Origin: DATFVA01 sp963839165
Lineage (GTDB): Bacteria; Bacteroidota; Ignavibacteria; Ignavibacteriales; Ignavibacteriaceae
DNA: 64,000 nucleotides
Reading direction: 5' to 3'
NCBI GenBank assembly: GCA_963839165.1
Contig: CAWIUG010000012.1
Location: forward strand, 62,001-126,000
Shown here: positions 26,801 to 35,278 of the stretch, piece after piece
Position numbering within the stretch: position 1 is the stretch's first letter
Layout of the letters: each line of letters begins with the position of its first letter
Made by a program: the position numbers and the translations under genes
Notes under the pieces: generated by a model
Seen by the model: only the letters and a program-made list of their open reading frames with translations
Database searches by the model: none
Told to the model about the DNA's origin: nothing

Positions 26801-27526
26801 CAGAATATTTTTTGCATGAGAAACAGAAATAAGGAAGGCTTCTGTAGTCTGTCCTGAAAGCGTTCTCCCGCTTAGATCCACAATCGTCCCCGAGATAATG
26901 AGGGGAATTTCCATTTCTATATGTTTAAGGTATTCTTCAATTGCAAAAATTGCAGCTTTAGCATTCAGTGTATCAAAGATGGTCTCCACCACCAGGATAT
27001 CAGAGCCTCCTTCTACAAGTCCTTTTGCCTGGTCATAATAAGCCTTGACCATTTCATCAAAAGTAACGGAGCGGAACCCCGGATCATTTACATCGGGAGA
27101 AATCGAAAGAGTCTTATTTGTAGGACCGAGACTTCCGGCAACAAACCTTGGTTTTGATTTATCCATCAAGTTATATTCATCAGCTGCCGAACGCGCAAGC
27201 CTGGCAGCCGAATAATTTATCTCATAAACAAGGTCCTGCGTACCATAATCAGCCAATGAGATGGCACTACCATTAAAAGTATTAGTGGTAATAATATCCG
27301 CTCCTGCATCAAGGTAGGCCCGGTGAACGTCACCTATTATGTCGGGCTGTGTCAGGTTCAGTATTTCATTATTACCTTTCAAATCCCGGGGATGTTCTTT
27401 AAACCTTTCACCTCGGAAATCATTTTCAGTAAGACGGTGCCTCTGAATCAACGTTCCCATAGCTCCGTCAAATACAAGTATGCGCTCTCTAAGCAGATCC
27501 CCCAGAATTTCAGTTTTAGATTTCAT
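23831..27526 (-). CDS. metH: Cobalamin-dependent methionine synthase
   Basis: Transfers a methyl group from methyltetrahydrofolate to homocysteine through cobalamin. The 1231-residue protein has all four modules: homocysteine domain (about 1-320, with GGCCGTTPDH zinc cysteines), pterin domain (about 355-610, NIGERTNVTGSKKF), B12 cap and binding domain (KGDVHDIGKNIVGVVLG, the His ligand motif), and the C-terminal reactivation domain (about 900-1231, ending in RPAPGYPAQPDHTEK and SGLYFGHPEAKY). Length matches the family norm. No cobalamin or SAM riboswitch is apparent in the short upstream gap. Confidence 0.97.
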   Translation of the reverse strand: MKSKTEILGDLLRERILVFDGAMGTLIQRHRLTENDFRGERFKEHPRDLKGNNEILNLTQPDIIGDVHRAYLDAGADIITTNTFNGSAISLADYGTQDLVYEINYSAARLARSAADEYNLMDKSKPRFVAGSLGPTNKTLSISPDVNDPGFRSVTFDEMVKAYYDQAKGLVEGGSDILVVETIFDTLNAKAAIFAIEEYLKHIEMEIPLIISGTIVDLSGRTLSGQTTEAFLISVSHAKNILSVGLNCSLGAAQMRPFLEELSTISPYFVHVYPNAGLPNEMGEYDETAETTSGILKEFGEAGFYNLVGGCCGTTPDHIKAISDFVVSIKPRIIPSQEPFLRLSGLEPVMLRPDSNFMNIGERTNVTGSKKFARLVKEENYEEALSVARNQVEGGAQVLDVNMDEGMIESEVVMRKFLNLLAVEPDIAKLPVMIDSSRWSVIEEGLKCLQGKGIVNSISLKEGEKIFKEHAAKILQYGAAVIVMAFDEKGQADTFDKKIKVCKRAYDILINEVGFAPQDIIFDPNILTIATGIEEHNNYAVDYIEAVRWIKQNLPLAKVSGGVSNISFSFRGNDVVREAMHSAFLYHAIKAGMDMGIVNAGQLEIYQEIPKELLVLVEDVLLNRRPDATERLVEFAENVRQKGKEEVKKNEWRNTPVHERLKHALIKGIVDFIEEDTEEARKVYNKPIEVIEGPLMDGMNVVGDLFGSGKMFLPQVVKSARVMKKAVAYLIPYIEKEKEEANDTREAGKVLMATVKGDVHDIGKNIVGVVLGCNNYNVIDLGVMVPVDKILQTAEQEKADIIGLSGLITPSLDEMVHVAKEMERRGIKIPLLIGGATTSKVHTAVKIAPNYSGPVVHVLDASRSVPVVSNLINPDKKISADYLDKLKTEYSNVREMHNRKKGQDNLISIDDARMNGLKTDWAGVRIVEPHKQGVSVLKDYPLEKLREYIDWTPFFLTWEMKGKYPAIFTNKTIGSEAKKLFEDAEKLLDRIINEKLLSANGVFGIFPANSVGDDIEVYTDENRNGIRKVLHTLRSQTKKMDNLPNLALSDYIAPKDSGRIDWIGAFAVTAGIGTGELVNKFEADHDDYNSIMTKALADRLAEAFAEHLHQLVRQKYWGYSPGEELNNDDLIKEKYQGIRPAPGYPAQPDHTEKTIIFSLLDVERNTSIRLTENLAMFPAASVSGLYFGHPEAKYFNVGKINKDQVLDYHKRKGMSMDEVERWLGPTLNYDV

Positions 27527-27649
27527 CTGGTTAATTTGTTTTTGAAATGATATGAATTTTCAGCTCAAGCCGATAGCTTTATAAAGTTATCAAATATAAC
27601 TAAATTGCTTTCTATTATAAATCCATTTTATGATTAATAACAATCAAAT

Positions 27650-28615
27650 ATGATTATTGTTACCGGCGGTGCAGGTTTCATTGGAAGTGCCCTGGTCTGG
27701 CAGCTCAATAACCTGGGAACAACGAATATACTTATTGTTGACGAACTAGGTTTAACAGATAAATGGAAAAACCTTGTGCCGTTAAAGTATTATGATTTTA
27801 TTGATAAATCGGTGTTTATAAATGACCCGGGCAGGTTTTCCGGCAGTCTGGAAGCTATCATTCATATGGGGGCTAATTCTTCAACAACAGAAAGAGATGC
27901 CGATCATCTATTAACAAACAATTATGAATATACAAAACATCTGGCTGAATTCTGCATTCAAAAAGATATAAGGTTCATCTATGCATCTTCGGCAGCAACC
28001 TATGGTGACGGGTCCCTCGGTTTCGAAGACAGTGAAGAACTTCCAGAGCGTCTTCGTCCTATGAATATGTATGGGTATTCCAAAAACCTATTTGATATTA
28101 AAGCCCACAGGGAAGGCTGGTTTAGTCATATAGTGGGATTGAAATATTTTAATGTTTATGGCCCTAACGAATATCACAAGGAAGATATGAGGAGTGTAGT
28201 TCATAAAGCCTACGAGCAGATAAGGGATACTGGTAAAGTCAGATTGTTCAGATCGCTTCATCCCGATTATAAGGACGGAGAACAGATGAGAGATTTCGTA
28301 TATGTAAAAGATGCGGTAAATATGACACTTTATTTCCTGGAGAATAAAAAGGGAGGATTATTCAATGTGGGAACGGGGAAAGCGAGAACATGGAATGATC
28401 TGGTTAAATCTATATTCGGTGCTTTGGATAAACATGAAAATATTGAATATATAGATTTACCAGGGGAAATTGCCGATAGGTATCAATATTTCACTGAAGC
28501 TAAAATGGATAAAATAAAAAAAGCCGGCTATCCCCCCAAAACAACCTCATTGGAGAATGGGGTAACCGACTATGTTAAAAATTACCTGATGAAAGACCTC
28601 TATCTGGGGTATTAA
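27650..28615 (+). CDS. hldD: ADP-L-glycero-D-manno-heptose 6-epimerase
   Basis: Epimerises ADP-D-glycero- to ADP-L-glycero-manno-heptose for the lipopolysaccharide core. The 321-residue short-chain dehydrogenase has the NAD(P) motif TGGAGFIGSAL at 5-15, DELGLTDKWKNL typical of HldD, and the active-site YGYSK (Tyr-x3-Lys). Its presence supports a heptose-containing LPS. The coding end overlaps by four bases with the convergent acidic protein gene. Confidence 0.95.
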   Translation: MIIVTGGAGFIGSALVWQLNNLGTTNILIVDELGLTDKWKNLVPLKYYDFIDKSVFINDPGRFSGSLEAIIHMGANSSTTERDADHLLTNNYEYTKHLAEFCIQKDIRFIYASSAATYGDGSLGFEDSEELPERLRPMNMYGYSKNLFDIKAHREGWFSHIVGLKYFNVYGPNEYHKEDMRSVVHKAYEQIRDTGKVRLFRSLHPDYKDGEQMRDFVYVKDAVNMTLYFLENKKGGLFNVGTGKARTWNDLVKSIFGALDKHENIEYIDLPGEIADRYQYFTEAKMDKIKKAGYPPKTTSLENGVTDYVKNYLMKDLYLGY

Positions 28616-28914
28616 TTATAAGGAACTTCGTCGTCGTCCTCGAATAAATCATCTTCATCCTCTTCAAAATCAAAATCCTCTTCGTAAACATCATCTTCAT
28701 CCAGAATCTCTTCATCCGGCTCCTCCTCAGTATCATCCTCTTCTTCTTCATCATTTTTATAATAATCGTCATCGTCTTCTTCTTCGTATTCGTCATCTTC
28801 TTCTTCCTCTTTACGTGAAGCGAAGAATGATCTGACTTTATTTTCTTCTTCATCAGAGAAATGCCTAAACAGGTTCAAAGAATTATTTCCGGAGAAATTC
28901 ATCTCAGCAGTCAT
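28612..28914 (-). CDS. Highly acidic small protein
   Basis: A 100-residue protein from the ATG at 28914, chosen because AAGGAG lies 9 bases upstream; the longer frame to 28962 lacks a site. The first 33 residues are ordinary (MTAEMNFSGNNSLNLFRHFSDEEENKVRSFF); the rest is mostly Asp and Glu (residues about 37-98) with a few Tyr/Phe. No domain is recognised. Such tails are disordered and often act as nucleic-acid mimics, metal buffers or chaperone-like segments, but nothing here indicates which. Confidence 0.6.
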   Translation of the reverse strand: MTAEMNFSGNNSLNLFRHFSDEEENKVRSFFASRKEEEEDDEYEEEDDDDYYKNDEEEEDDTEEEPDEEILDEDDVYEEDFDFEEDEDDLFEDDDEVPYN

Positions 28915-29119
28915 TACTACAGGTCTCCTTGTTTTTAATTTATAACTAAAAGTTACATTCAAATATTTTCAAAATAATTTAAAGTGCAAAGTCAAAAAGA
29001 ATTTAATTTGATAATAAATTCTTCCCTTAGATTTAGAACACATTTTTTCTTTCTACCAAAAAATATAAATTAGTTCAACAAGATTAACCATAAATTGCTC
29101 TAAATTCCGAAGGTAAACA

Positions 29120-29584
29120 ATGAAACTTGCCACATTATGTTATGTGATGAATAAAGATGAAAAGAAAACATTAATGATCCACCGTACAAAAAAAAAGAAT
29201 GATTATCACGAAGGGAAATGGAACGGTCTCGGCGGAAAATTTGAAGAAGGTGAAAGTCCGGAAGAATGTGCTGTCAGGGAAATAAAAGAAGAATCGGGAC
29301 TGATAGTTAATTCTCCCCGGATGCACGGATTTATTACTTTTCCGAACTTTGACGGGATCGATGACTGGTATGTATTTATTTTTACCGCAGATGAATATGA
29401 GGGGAAGATCATAGATTCTCTTGAAGGAAAACTCGAATGGATCCCTAACCATAGAGTCACAGACCTGAATCTGTGGGAAGGAGATAAAATTTTCCTTGAA
29501 TGGCTTTATAAAGACAAGTTTTTCAGCGCAAAGTTTAACTATATAGACGGAGTTTATATAGATCATACTGTCTGTTTTTATTAG
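29120..29584 (+). CDS. Nudix hydrolase (MutT/8-oxo-dGTP diphosphatase type)
   Basis: A 154-residue Nudix protein. The Nudix box GX5EX7REUXEEXGU is complete: GKFEEGESPEECAVREIKEESG (about 39-60). WNGLGGKFEEGE and the WIPNHRVTDLNLWEGDKIFLEWL tail resemble the 8-oxo-dGTP-cleaving MutT/MTH1 group, so a nucleotide-pool cleaning role is likely. It stands alone with a short promoter gap behind the acidic gene. Confidence 0.88.
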   Translation: MKLATLCYVMNKDEKKTLMIHRTKKKNDYHEGKWNGLGGKFEEGESPEECAVREIKEESGLIVNSPRMHGFITFPNFDGIDDWYVFIFTADEYEGKIIDSLEGKLEWIPNHRVTDLNLWEGDKIFLEWLYKDKFFSAKFNYIDGVYIDHTVCFY

Positions 29585-29765
29585 AAATAAGATGGGCCAG
29601 GCGTATGAAGGTGCATTTTTACACAAAATATCCTTATATCCTTTATCACAGAAGAGGGTGAAGGGGGATTTTTTTATTTGCTTAGATAAAAATTTAGCTT
29701 AATTTCTGTTTAGATAGTCATCCCTACAGAGCCAAAATGATCTTTTAAGATAAATGAGGTATATA

Positions 29766-29825
29766 ATGAGAAATGTCTGGTTATATATTCTTCTGATCCT
29801 AACTTCTCTGCTGCTGCTGGCGTAG
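29766..29825 (+). CDS. Possible 19-residue membrane peptide
   Basis: An ATG at 29766, 7 bases after GAGG, opens a 19-codon frame ending in TAG. The peptide is almost wholly hydrophobic after Arg2-Asn3 (WLYILLILTSLLLLA), a single transmembrane helix. Small membrane peptides of this type exist in bacteria, but short hydrophobic frames also occur by chance in T-rich DNA. It lies in an otherwise empty gap between the Nudix gene and the quinone oxidoreductase gene. Confidence 0.3.
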   Translation: MRNVWLYILLILTSLLLLA

Positions 29826-29856
29826 AAGTTTTATAAAGTAAAAAGACTTCGCAATA

Positions 29857-30840
29857 CTACCTGGAAACAGTCAGAACAATTTTTCCAATGTTTTTATTTG
29901 CTTCCATATAACGATGCGCTTCTGCTGCATCATTCCAGTTATACACTTTATCAACTACGGGTTTTAAGACCCCGCTCTCAAATTTATCTAAGCCAAAATC
30001 TATAAAATCAGCATTTAGCCTTATTTGGTAATCCAATTGTCTTGATCTAAGAGTTGATCCTATAATTGTCAATCTTTTGGTAAGAATTTGTCTGATATCC
30101 GCGTCGCCTGCCTTCCCGCCTCCGAGTGTCGCAAGTAAAACAAGTCTCCCATCACGAGCAAGCGAATTTAAATTATTACTGAAATAAGGACCGGCAATAA
30201 AATCGATTATTACATCCACACCTTTTTTTTCTGTCAACTCATTAATTCTGAAAGCAAAATCTTCATTAGTATAATCAATTGTATATTTCGCTCCCAGTTT
30301 TCTGCATATTTCATGCTTCCGGGATGAAGCAGTTATAAAAACTTCGCTTTCCAATACCTTTGCGATCTGGATAGCTGCTGTTCCCACACCACTGGCTCCT
30401 GCATGTATCAGAATTTTTTCACCCTTCTGGAGTCTTGAATGCCAAACCAACGCCTGGTAAGCTGTTAAAAAGACCTCAGGAATAGAAGCTGCCTGTTCGT
30501 ATGTTAGTTCTGAAGGTATCGGATTGGCCATCAGATCATTGATAACAGCATATTCGGCATAACCTCCTCCCGGCACTAATCCAAAAATTCTGTCTCCCTT
30601 TTTCCAGCGTTTAACCTTATTTCCCATAGAGTGAACATCCCCAGCTATCTCAAGTCCAAGTATATTGCTGGCCCCGGCAGGTGGAGGATATTTCCCTTCA
30701 CGCTGAAGTATATCCGCCCTATTTAAGGCTGAAGCCCGTACCTTTACAAGAACTTCGTTTTCTCTGGCAACAGGCGCTGCAATTTCTTCTAATACTAATT
30801 CCTCTGCACTACCCGGTTTTTTGACAATGATTGCTTTCAT
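29857..30840 (-). CDS. PIG3-type NAD(P)H quinone oxidoreductase
   Basis: A 327-residue medium-chain reductase. The AGASGVGTAAIQIAK motif (about 148-162) binds NADPH; the N-terminal SALNRADILQREGKYPPPAGASNILGLEIAG matches the TP53I3/PIG3 quinone reductase group. It lacks zinc ligands. Its ATG overlaps the end of the alpha/beta hydrolase gene by four bases, so the two are co-expressed. Confidence 0.9.
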   Translation of the reverse strand: MKAIIVKKPGSAEELVLEEIAAPVARENEVLVKVRASALNRADILQREGKYPPPAGASNILGLEIAGDVHSMGNKVKRWKKGDRIFGLVPGGGYAEYAVINDLMANPIPSELTYEQAASIPEVFLTAYQALVWHSRLQKGEKILIHAGASGVGTAAIQIAKVLESEVFITASSRKHEICRKLGAKYTIDYTNEDFAFRINELTEKKGVDVIIDFIAGPYFSNNLNSLARDGRLVLLATLGGGKAGDADIRQILTKRLTIIGSTLRSRQLDYQIRLNADFIDFGLDKFESGVLKPVVDKVYNWNDAAEAHRYMEANKNIGKIVLTVSR

Positions 30841-31634
30841 CTGTGTGTTATCCTTTTCAAAAAAGCTGCAATATGCTTGTTTACCTCATCAGGATTTTCT
30901 AAAGGACTAAGATGACCAGCTTTAGCAATTGTATGAAATTCAGAATCATGAATCATGTCAGCCATACCCATCATTACATCCGGAGGTGTAAGGTTGTCTT
31001 CTTCACCACATAACATGAGTACTGGAAATCCAATTTGGGATAGATAACCGGTTGTGTCTGTTCGTCCTGCCATTGCAAGCAGACATCCTTTTATGCCCTC
31101 AGGAGAAAAATATTCTGACCTTTTTATGATCTGCTGAACAAGTTCATTTTTGTTTTCCAGCGAATATTCACAAAAACAATTAGGGATAAAATTTTGAACA
31201 TATTTTGATGCTCCTTCTGTATTTATTTTTTTTATCCCCAGCGCTCTGTTTATTTTACCTTCATTTGAATCCGTTGATGATTTTGTATCGCACAGAATTA
31301 GTCCTCTATATCTGGATTCTAACCGTTCAACGGCCCTGAGGGAGATATAACCGCCCATTGAAAATCCGCATAATACAGGTTTATCTATGTTCATTTCGTC
31401 CACAACCATTTCAAGGTCATCCACCAAACTTTCAATCGTATATTGTCCATCCCCGGGATCTGAACCCCCCAACCCCCTTATATCATAGGTAATGCAAAAA
31501 TAGTCAGAGCTGAATTTACCAACCAGGTTATCCCACATACGGTGATCAAAGGGAAATCCATGAATAAACAGGATCGGGAGCTTTTCTTTATCCCCCTCAA
31601 TGAATATTGAAACTCCATTTTTATTTATATTCAT
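30837..31634 (-). CDS. Alpha/beta hydrolase
   Basis: A 265-residue hydrolase from the ATG at 31634, which has AGGAAG 7 bases upstream; an earlier TTG-type start adds 11 residues without a site. The nucleophile elbow GFSMGG is near residue 95, the oxyanion loop HGFPFDHRMW near 28, and the catalytic His is in AGHLSPLENP near 243. It resembles 3-oxoadipate enol-lactonase-like hydrolases, but the substrate is unknown. It is translationally coupled to the downstream quinone reductase. Confidence 0.87.
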   Translation of the reverse strand: MNINKNGVSIFIEGDKEKLPILFIHGFPFDHRMWDNLVGKFSSDYFCITYDIRGLGGSDPGDGQYTIESLVDDLEMVVDEMNIDKPVLCGFSMGGYISLRAVERLESRYRGLILCDTKSSTDSNEGKINRALGIKKINTEGASKYVQNFIPNCFCEYSLENKNELVQQIIKRSEYFSPEGIKGCLLAMAGRTDTTGYLSQIGFPVLMLCGEEDNLTPPDVMMGMADMIHDSEFHTIAKAGHLSPLENPDEVNKHIAAFLKRITHR

Positions 31635-31682
31635 ATGACTACTTCCTGAATTTTTTTTCTTCAACAAAATAAGGATAAAAAA

Positions 31683-32531
31683 ATGAAAGTTAAATTACCC
31701 ATATTTATTATATGCCTCCTTTTTATTTCAACTATAAGTTTAGCACAGGAGGATTCGCTTAAACTTTATGAATGGACCCCGGTAGCTGTTGTTGGATTAA
31801 ACCTCAGTCAGGTTGCCTTGAGTAACTGGACTCAAGGGGGTGATAATACAGTAGCGGTCACTTTCATGGGTACAGGGGGGTTAAAGTACTATACAGAATC
31901 ATGGAAATTCAGAAATGATCTGAAGCTTGCTTATGGACGAACAAAGCTCGGAGACCAGGACTATAGAACAACAGATAATGAGCTATACCTTGAAAGTGTC
32001 TTATCCTATAATATTGGCTGGGCTGTTGATCCATATGTGAGCAACACCGTCAGGTCTGCAATAGGAACAGGATATAAATATGATGCTGACAGCAATTATG
32101 CAATTGCCGGCTTTTTTGATCCGGGATATGTTACCCAGAGTATTGGTTTTACTTATGATAAACTGGAAAATTTTACTACCAGGGCAGGTTTTGCCGTGCA
32201 GGAAACTTTTACAAGTAAATACAACCAATATGCCGATGATCCTGCAACACCTGAGATCGAAAAGACAAAAGTTGAAACAGGTATTGAATCTGTTACGACA
32301 GCAGAATTCACCCTGCAGCAGAATCTTCTTTACAAGAGCAACCTTAGGTTATTTTCGAGGTTCGAAAGTATGGATGTGTGGGATGTAAGGTGGGATAATT
32401 CATTTGTTGCAAAAATTAATGATTACCTCAATGTAAATCTGTCATTTCTTCTGATTTATCAGAAAGATCAGTCACTTAAAACTCAGGTTAAAGAAGCCTT
32501 ACTACTTGGCTTAACCTATACACTTTTGTAA
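31683..32531 (+). CDS. DUF3078 outer-membrane protein
   Basis: A 282-residue exported protein with a cleavable signal peptide (IFIICLLFISTISLAQ-E). The body is a predicted beta barrel of about twelve strands with the family opening WTPVAVVGLNLSQVALSNWTQGGDN, typical of DUF3078 proteins in Bacteroidota and Chlorobi. It ends with LLGLTYTLL, a barrel-terminal strand. Function is unknown. It is divergent from the hydrolase operon and directly precedes glgA. Confidence 0.85.
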   Translation: MKVKLPIFIICLLFISTISLAQEDSLKLYEWTPVAVVGLNLSQVALSNWTQGGDNTVAVTFMGTGGLKYYTESWKFRNDLKLAYGRTKLGDQDYRTTDNELYLESVLSYNIGWAVDPYVSNTVRSAIGTGYKYDADSNYAIAGFFDPGYVTQSIGFTYDKLENFTTRAGFAVQETFTSKYNQYADDPATPEIEKTKVETGIESVTTAEFTLQQNLLYKSNLRLFSRFESMDVWDVRWDNSFVAKINDYLNVNLSFLLIYQKDQSLKTQVKEALLLGLTYTLL

Positions 32532-32612
32532 TCCTGTAACTTTGTGTTTTGTCTGATTTTTATTCTGTGGTTATTTGCTTAATTAATTGCAAAAAACAAG
32601 ATTAAGAAAAAT

Positions 32613-34076
32613 ATGAAGATTGCTTTTGTTTCCTCAGAAGTTTTTCCTTTTGCGAAGGCAGGAGGTCTGGCAGATGTAGCCGGATCCCTGCCTAAAGATA
32701 TCGCCCTGCAGGGACATGAAGTGAAGGTTTTTATGCCTAAATATAACTTCATTGATGAAGACAAACACGATCTGAAGTATTGCTGGGACATCGGTGAAAT
32801 TCCCGTCAGGATCAACCAGGTTTTGAGGTTCGTCCATTTACATAAAACACTACTGTCCGATTCAAATGTTGAAATATACTTTATTGACTGCCCCCACTAT
32901 TTCTTCCGCGGGCAGATCTATACCAATGATCAGGATGAAGATGAACGGTTTATTCTTTTCTGTAAAGGGGTAATTGAGGTTCTGCAAAGGCTGAAGTGGG
33001 CTCCGGACGTAGTTCACTGCAACGACTGGCAGACAGGACTCCTTCCGCTGTTCGTGAAAGATAATTACAGTTGGGACAGGATGTTTGACAAAACTTCATT
33101 CATTTTCACGATTCATAACATAGGATATCAGGGAATTTTTCCTCCAACGACTCTCCCGGCAGCAGAAATCAGTGAAAGCTTATTCTATCCTGGCGGTCCC
33201 ATTGAGTTGTTTGGAAACGTAAATTTTATGAAAGCAGGGATATCGTATTCTGAAATCATCAACACAGTAAGTCCCACTTATGCAAAGGAAATCTTAACCC
33301 CCGAGTACGGTGCCGGATTAGAAAATATTCTTAAATCCCGCCATCAAGATCTTTACGGAATACTAAATGGGGTTGATTATGAAACATGGGATCCGTCAAA
33401 CGACAAGTTAATCCCATTCCGTTATAACAAGGAATATCTTTCCGGTAAAACCAGGAATAAAAAGTATCTACTCGACAGGTTCAAAATCAATTTTGACGAA
33501 AATATTCCTTTGATCGGGATTATTTCAAGGCTGGTTTCTCAGAAGGGTTTTGATTTAGTTATGGAGGCAATTCATCCCTTACTGAATCTCGAAGCGCAAT
33601 GGGTTATTCTCGGCAGTGGTGAGGATAAATATGAGCAGATGTTTAATTCTATATCACATAATTTTCCAGATAAAGCTGCAGTGTATATAGGATATAACAA
33701 TGAAATATCCCATCTTGTAGAAGCAGCCTCCGACATCTTTTTAATGCCTTCCCTTTATGAGCCATGCGGATTAAATCAAATCTATAGTTTAAGGTATGGG
33801 ACCGTTCCTGTTGTAAGAAAAACAGGGGGACTGAATGATACAGTGCAGGACTGGCATGAAAGCAAGTTCGCTGGTAAGGAAGATGGAACAGGCTTTACCT
33901 TTAATGAGTATAGTGGTCATTCACTTTATACTGCCATTCTACGTGCTATTGATACTTATCATGAAAAATCTGTTTGGAAACAAATTCAACGAAATGGAAT
34001 GGAGAAAATATATTCATGGCAAAATGCAGCAAAATCCTATATTGATTTATATCATAAAGCAAAAGAAAAGAGGTGA
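32613..34076 (+). CDS. glgA: Glycogen synthase (GT5)
   Basis: Elongates alpha-1,4-glucan from a nucleotide-glucose donor. The 487-residue GT5 enzyme starts KIAFVSSEVFPFAKAGGLADV with the KxGGL substrate motif (Lys15 region), and its C-terminal half contains FLMPSLYEPCGLNQIYSLRYGTVPVV, the donor-binding block with conserved Glu. Length is normal. It is the only glycogen gene here; branching enzyme and phosphorylase are not in the window. Confidence 0.95.
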   Translation: MKIAFVSSEVFPFAKAGGLADVAGSLPKDIALQGHEVKVFMPKYNFIDEDKHDLKYCWDIGEIPVRINQVLRFVHLHKTLLSDSNVEIYFIDCPHYFFRGQIYTNDQDEDERFILFCKGVIEVLQRLKWAPDVVHCNDWQTGLLPLFVKDNYSWDRMFDKTSFIFTIHNIGYQGIFPPTTLPAAEISESLFYPGGPIELFGNVNFMKAGISYSEIINTVSPTYAKEILTPEYGAGLENILKSRHQDLYGILNGVDYETWDPSNDKLIPFRYNKEYLSGKTRNKKYLLDRFKINFDENIPLIGIISRLVSQKGFDLVMEAIHPLLNLEAQWVILGSGEDKYEQMFNSISHNFPDKAAVYIGYNNEISHLVEAASDIFLMPSLYEPCGLNQIYSLRYGTVPVVRKTGGLNDTVQDWHESKFAGKEDGTGFTFNEYSGHSLYTAILRAIDTYHEKSVWKQIQRNGMEKIYSWQNAAKSYIDLYHKAKEKR

Positions 34077-34168
34077 AAATTGATGAATATAACAACTTAA
34101 GATGAACTTAATACCTAATATATTCTTAGATGACGTTGATTTGAATTTGAAGACAGGAGGATATCACG

Positions 34169-35245
34169 ATGAAACGTATACTACAACTTACTTTAATTCT
34201 CACCTTTACACTCCTAATAAGAACCAATTTTGCCCAGATATCAATTACCCAAGAAGAGGTGTCAAGCTGGCTGAAACCTGGTAATATATTAAATGCCCAT
34301 TCGGATACAACGGACGGAATGATAAATATTGGTTCTCCCGGACAATCTGTTTGGGATTTTTCGAACATTCACCCGGATGTAGATTTTGACATTGAAGTTA
34401 TAAACCCTTCACGCACAGAGTTCGATACCAGTTATATTGCCTCTAATGTTGCCAGCTATTACCAGGATGAGGTTAACGGGAGTCCTTATGAACACTGGCT
34501 TTATTATACATTAAATGATCAGCATTTAATACTTTACGGAAATGTTGTAAGACAGCCACAGATACCTGACATTACTCAGACAACTTATAGTCCTGCCAGG
34601 ATCATCTATAACTTTCCAGTAGCTTACAATACAATTTGGTCTCAAACCCTTGATGGAGAAATTGTTTCGTGGCATGATGGAATTCCAACTCACCTTGAAT
34701 CAGGGACTTATACAATTTCGGCCTCAGTTGACGGATACGGCACGATAATACTGCCTGATGGGTCGAATGATAATGCGCTCAGAATCAAATACGATGTAAG
34801 AAAAATATTTCAGAGGGATTATTCCCGCCAGATAACTTATACCTGGCTTACTTCTTCAGGACGTAGATTTTCAGTAATTACCAATGATACAACCTCGAAC
34901 GGTGGAGAGGTAGTAACAGAACATATAGAGTGGGCTATCCCTTCTAATCTGACTGAAGTTACCGGAACTGAGTCGGTTCCTGAGAAATATTCACTTTCAC
35001 AAAATTATCCTAATCCTTTCAATCCTTCAACAAGTATAAATTATGAGATCCCTACTGAACGTAGAGTGACAATCAAAATCTATAATTCTATAGGAAAGGA
35101 ATTGAGAACACTTATAAATGAGAATCAGTCGGCCGGGAAGCATACATTATCTTTTAATGCTTCTGCTTTACCGAGTGGAATCTACTTCGCCAGAATGCAG
35201 GCCGGTAATTTCACCAGCGTCATCAAGATGACATTGTTGAAGTAA
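34169..35245 (+). CDS. T9SS-secreted protein with C-terminal sorting domain
   Basis: A 358-residue exported protein. A signal peptide (LTLILTFTLLIRTNFAQ) opens it, with an ideal AGGAGG site 8 bases before the ATG. The middle part (about 30-265) is beta-rich and unidentified. The last 85 residues are a type A C-terminal sorting domain, beginning YSLSQNYPNPFNPSTSINYE and ending FARMQAGNFTSVIKMTLLK, so the protein should cross the outer membrane by type IX secretion. The secretion machinery itself is outside this window. Confidence 0.85.
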   Translation: MKRILQLTLILTFTLLIRTNFAQISITQEEVSSWLKPGNILNAHSDTTDGMINIGSPGQSVWDFSNIHPDVDFDIEVINPSRTEFDTSYIASNVASYYQDEVNGSPYEHWLYYTLNDQHLILYGNVVRQPQIPDITQTTYSPARIIYNFPVAYNTIWSQTLDGEIVSWHDGIPTHLESGTYTISASVDGYGTIILPDGSNDNALRIKYDVRKIFQRDYSRQITYTWLTSSGRRFSVITNDTTSNGGEVVTEHIEWAIPSNLTEVTGTESVPEKYSLSQNYPNPFNPSTSINYEIPTERRVTIKIYNSIGKELRTLINENQSAGKHTLSFNASALPSGIYFARMQAGNFTSVIKMTLLK

Positions 35246-35278
35246 GAATGATATTATGATTGTGCTTTCAGATAAAGC

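Noticed and set aside
27527..27649. SAM or cobalamin riboswitch upstream of metH
   Set aside because: The gap is only about 120 bases, AT-rich, and lacks the conserved helices; a TATATTTG at 27598-27591 could be a -7 promoter element but has no matching -33.
28575..28853. A 92-codon minus-strand frame overlapping the acidic gene in another frame
   Set aside because: Its Lys/Met/Arg repetition is simply the shifted reading of GAA/GAT-rich codons; it also overlaps the end of hldD.
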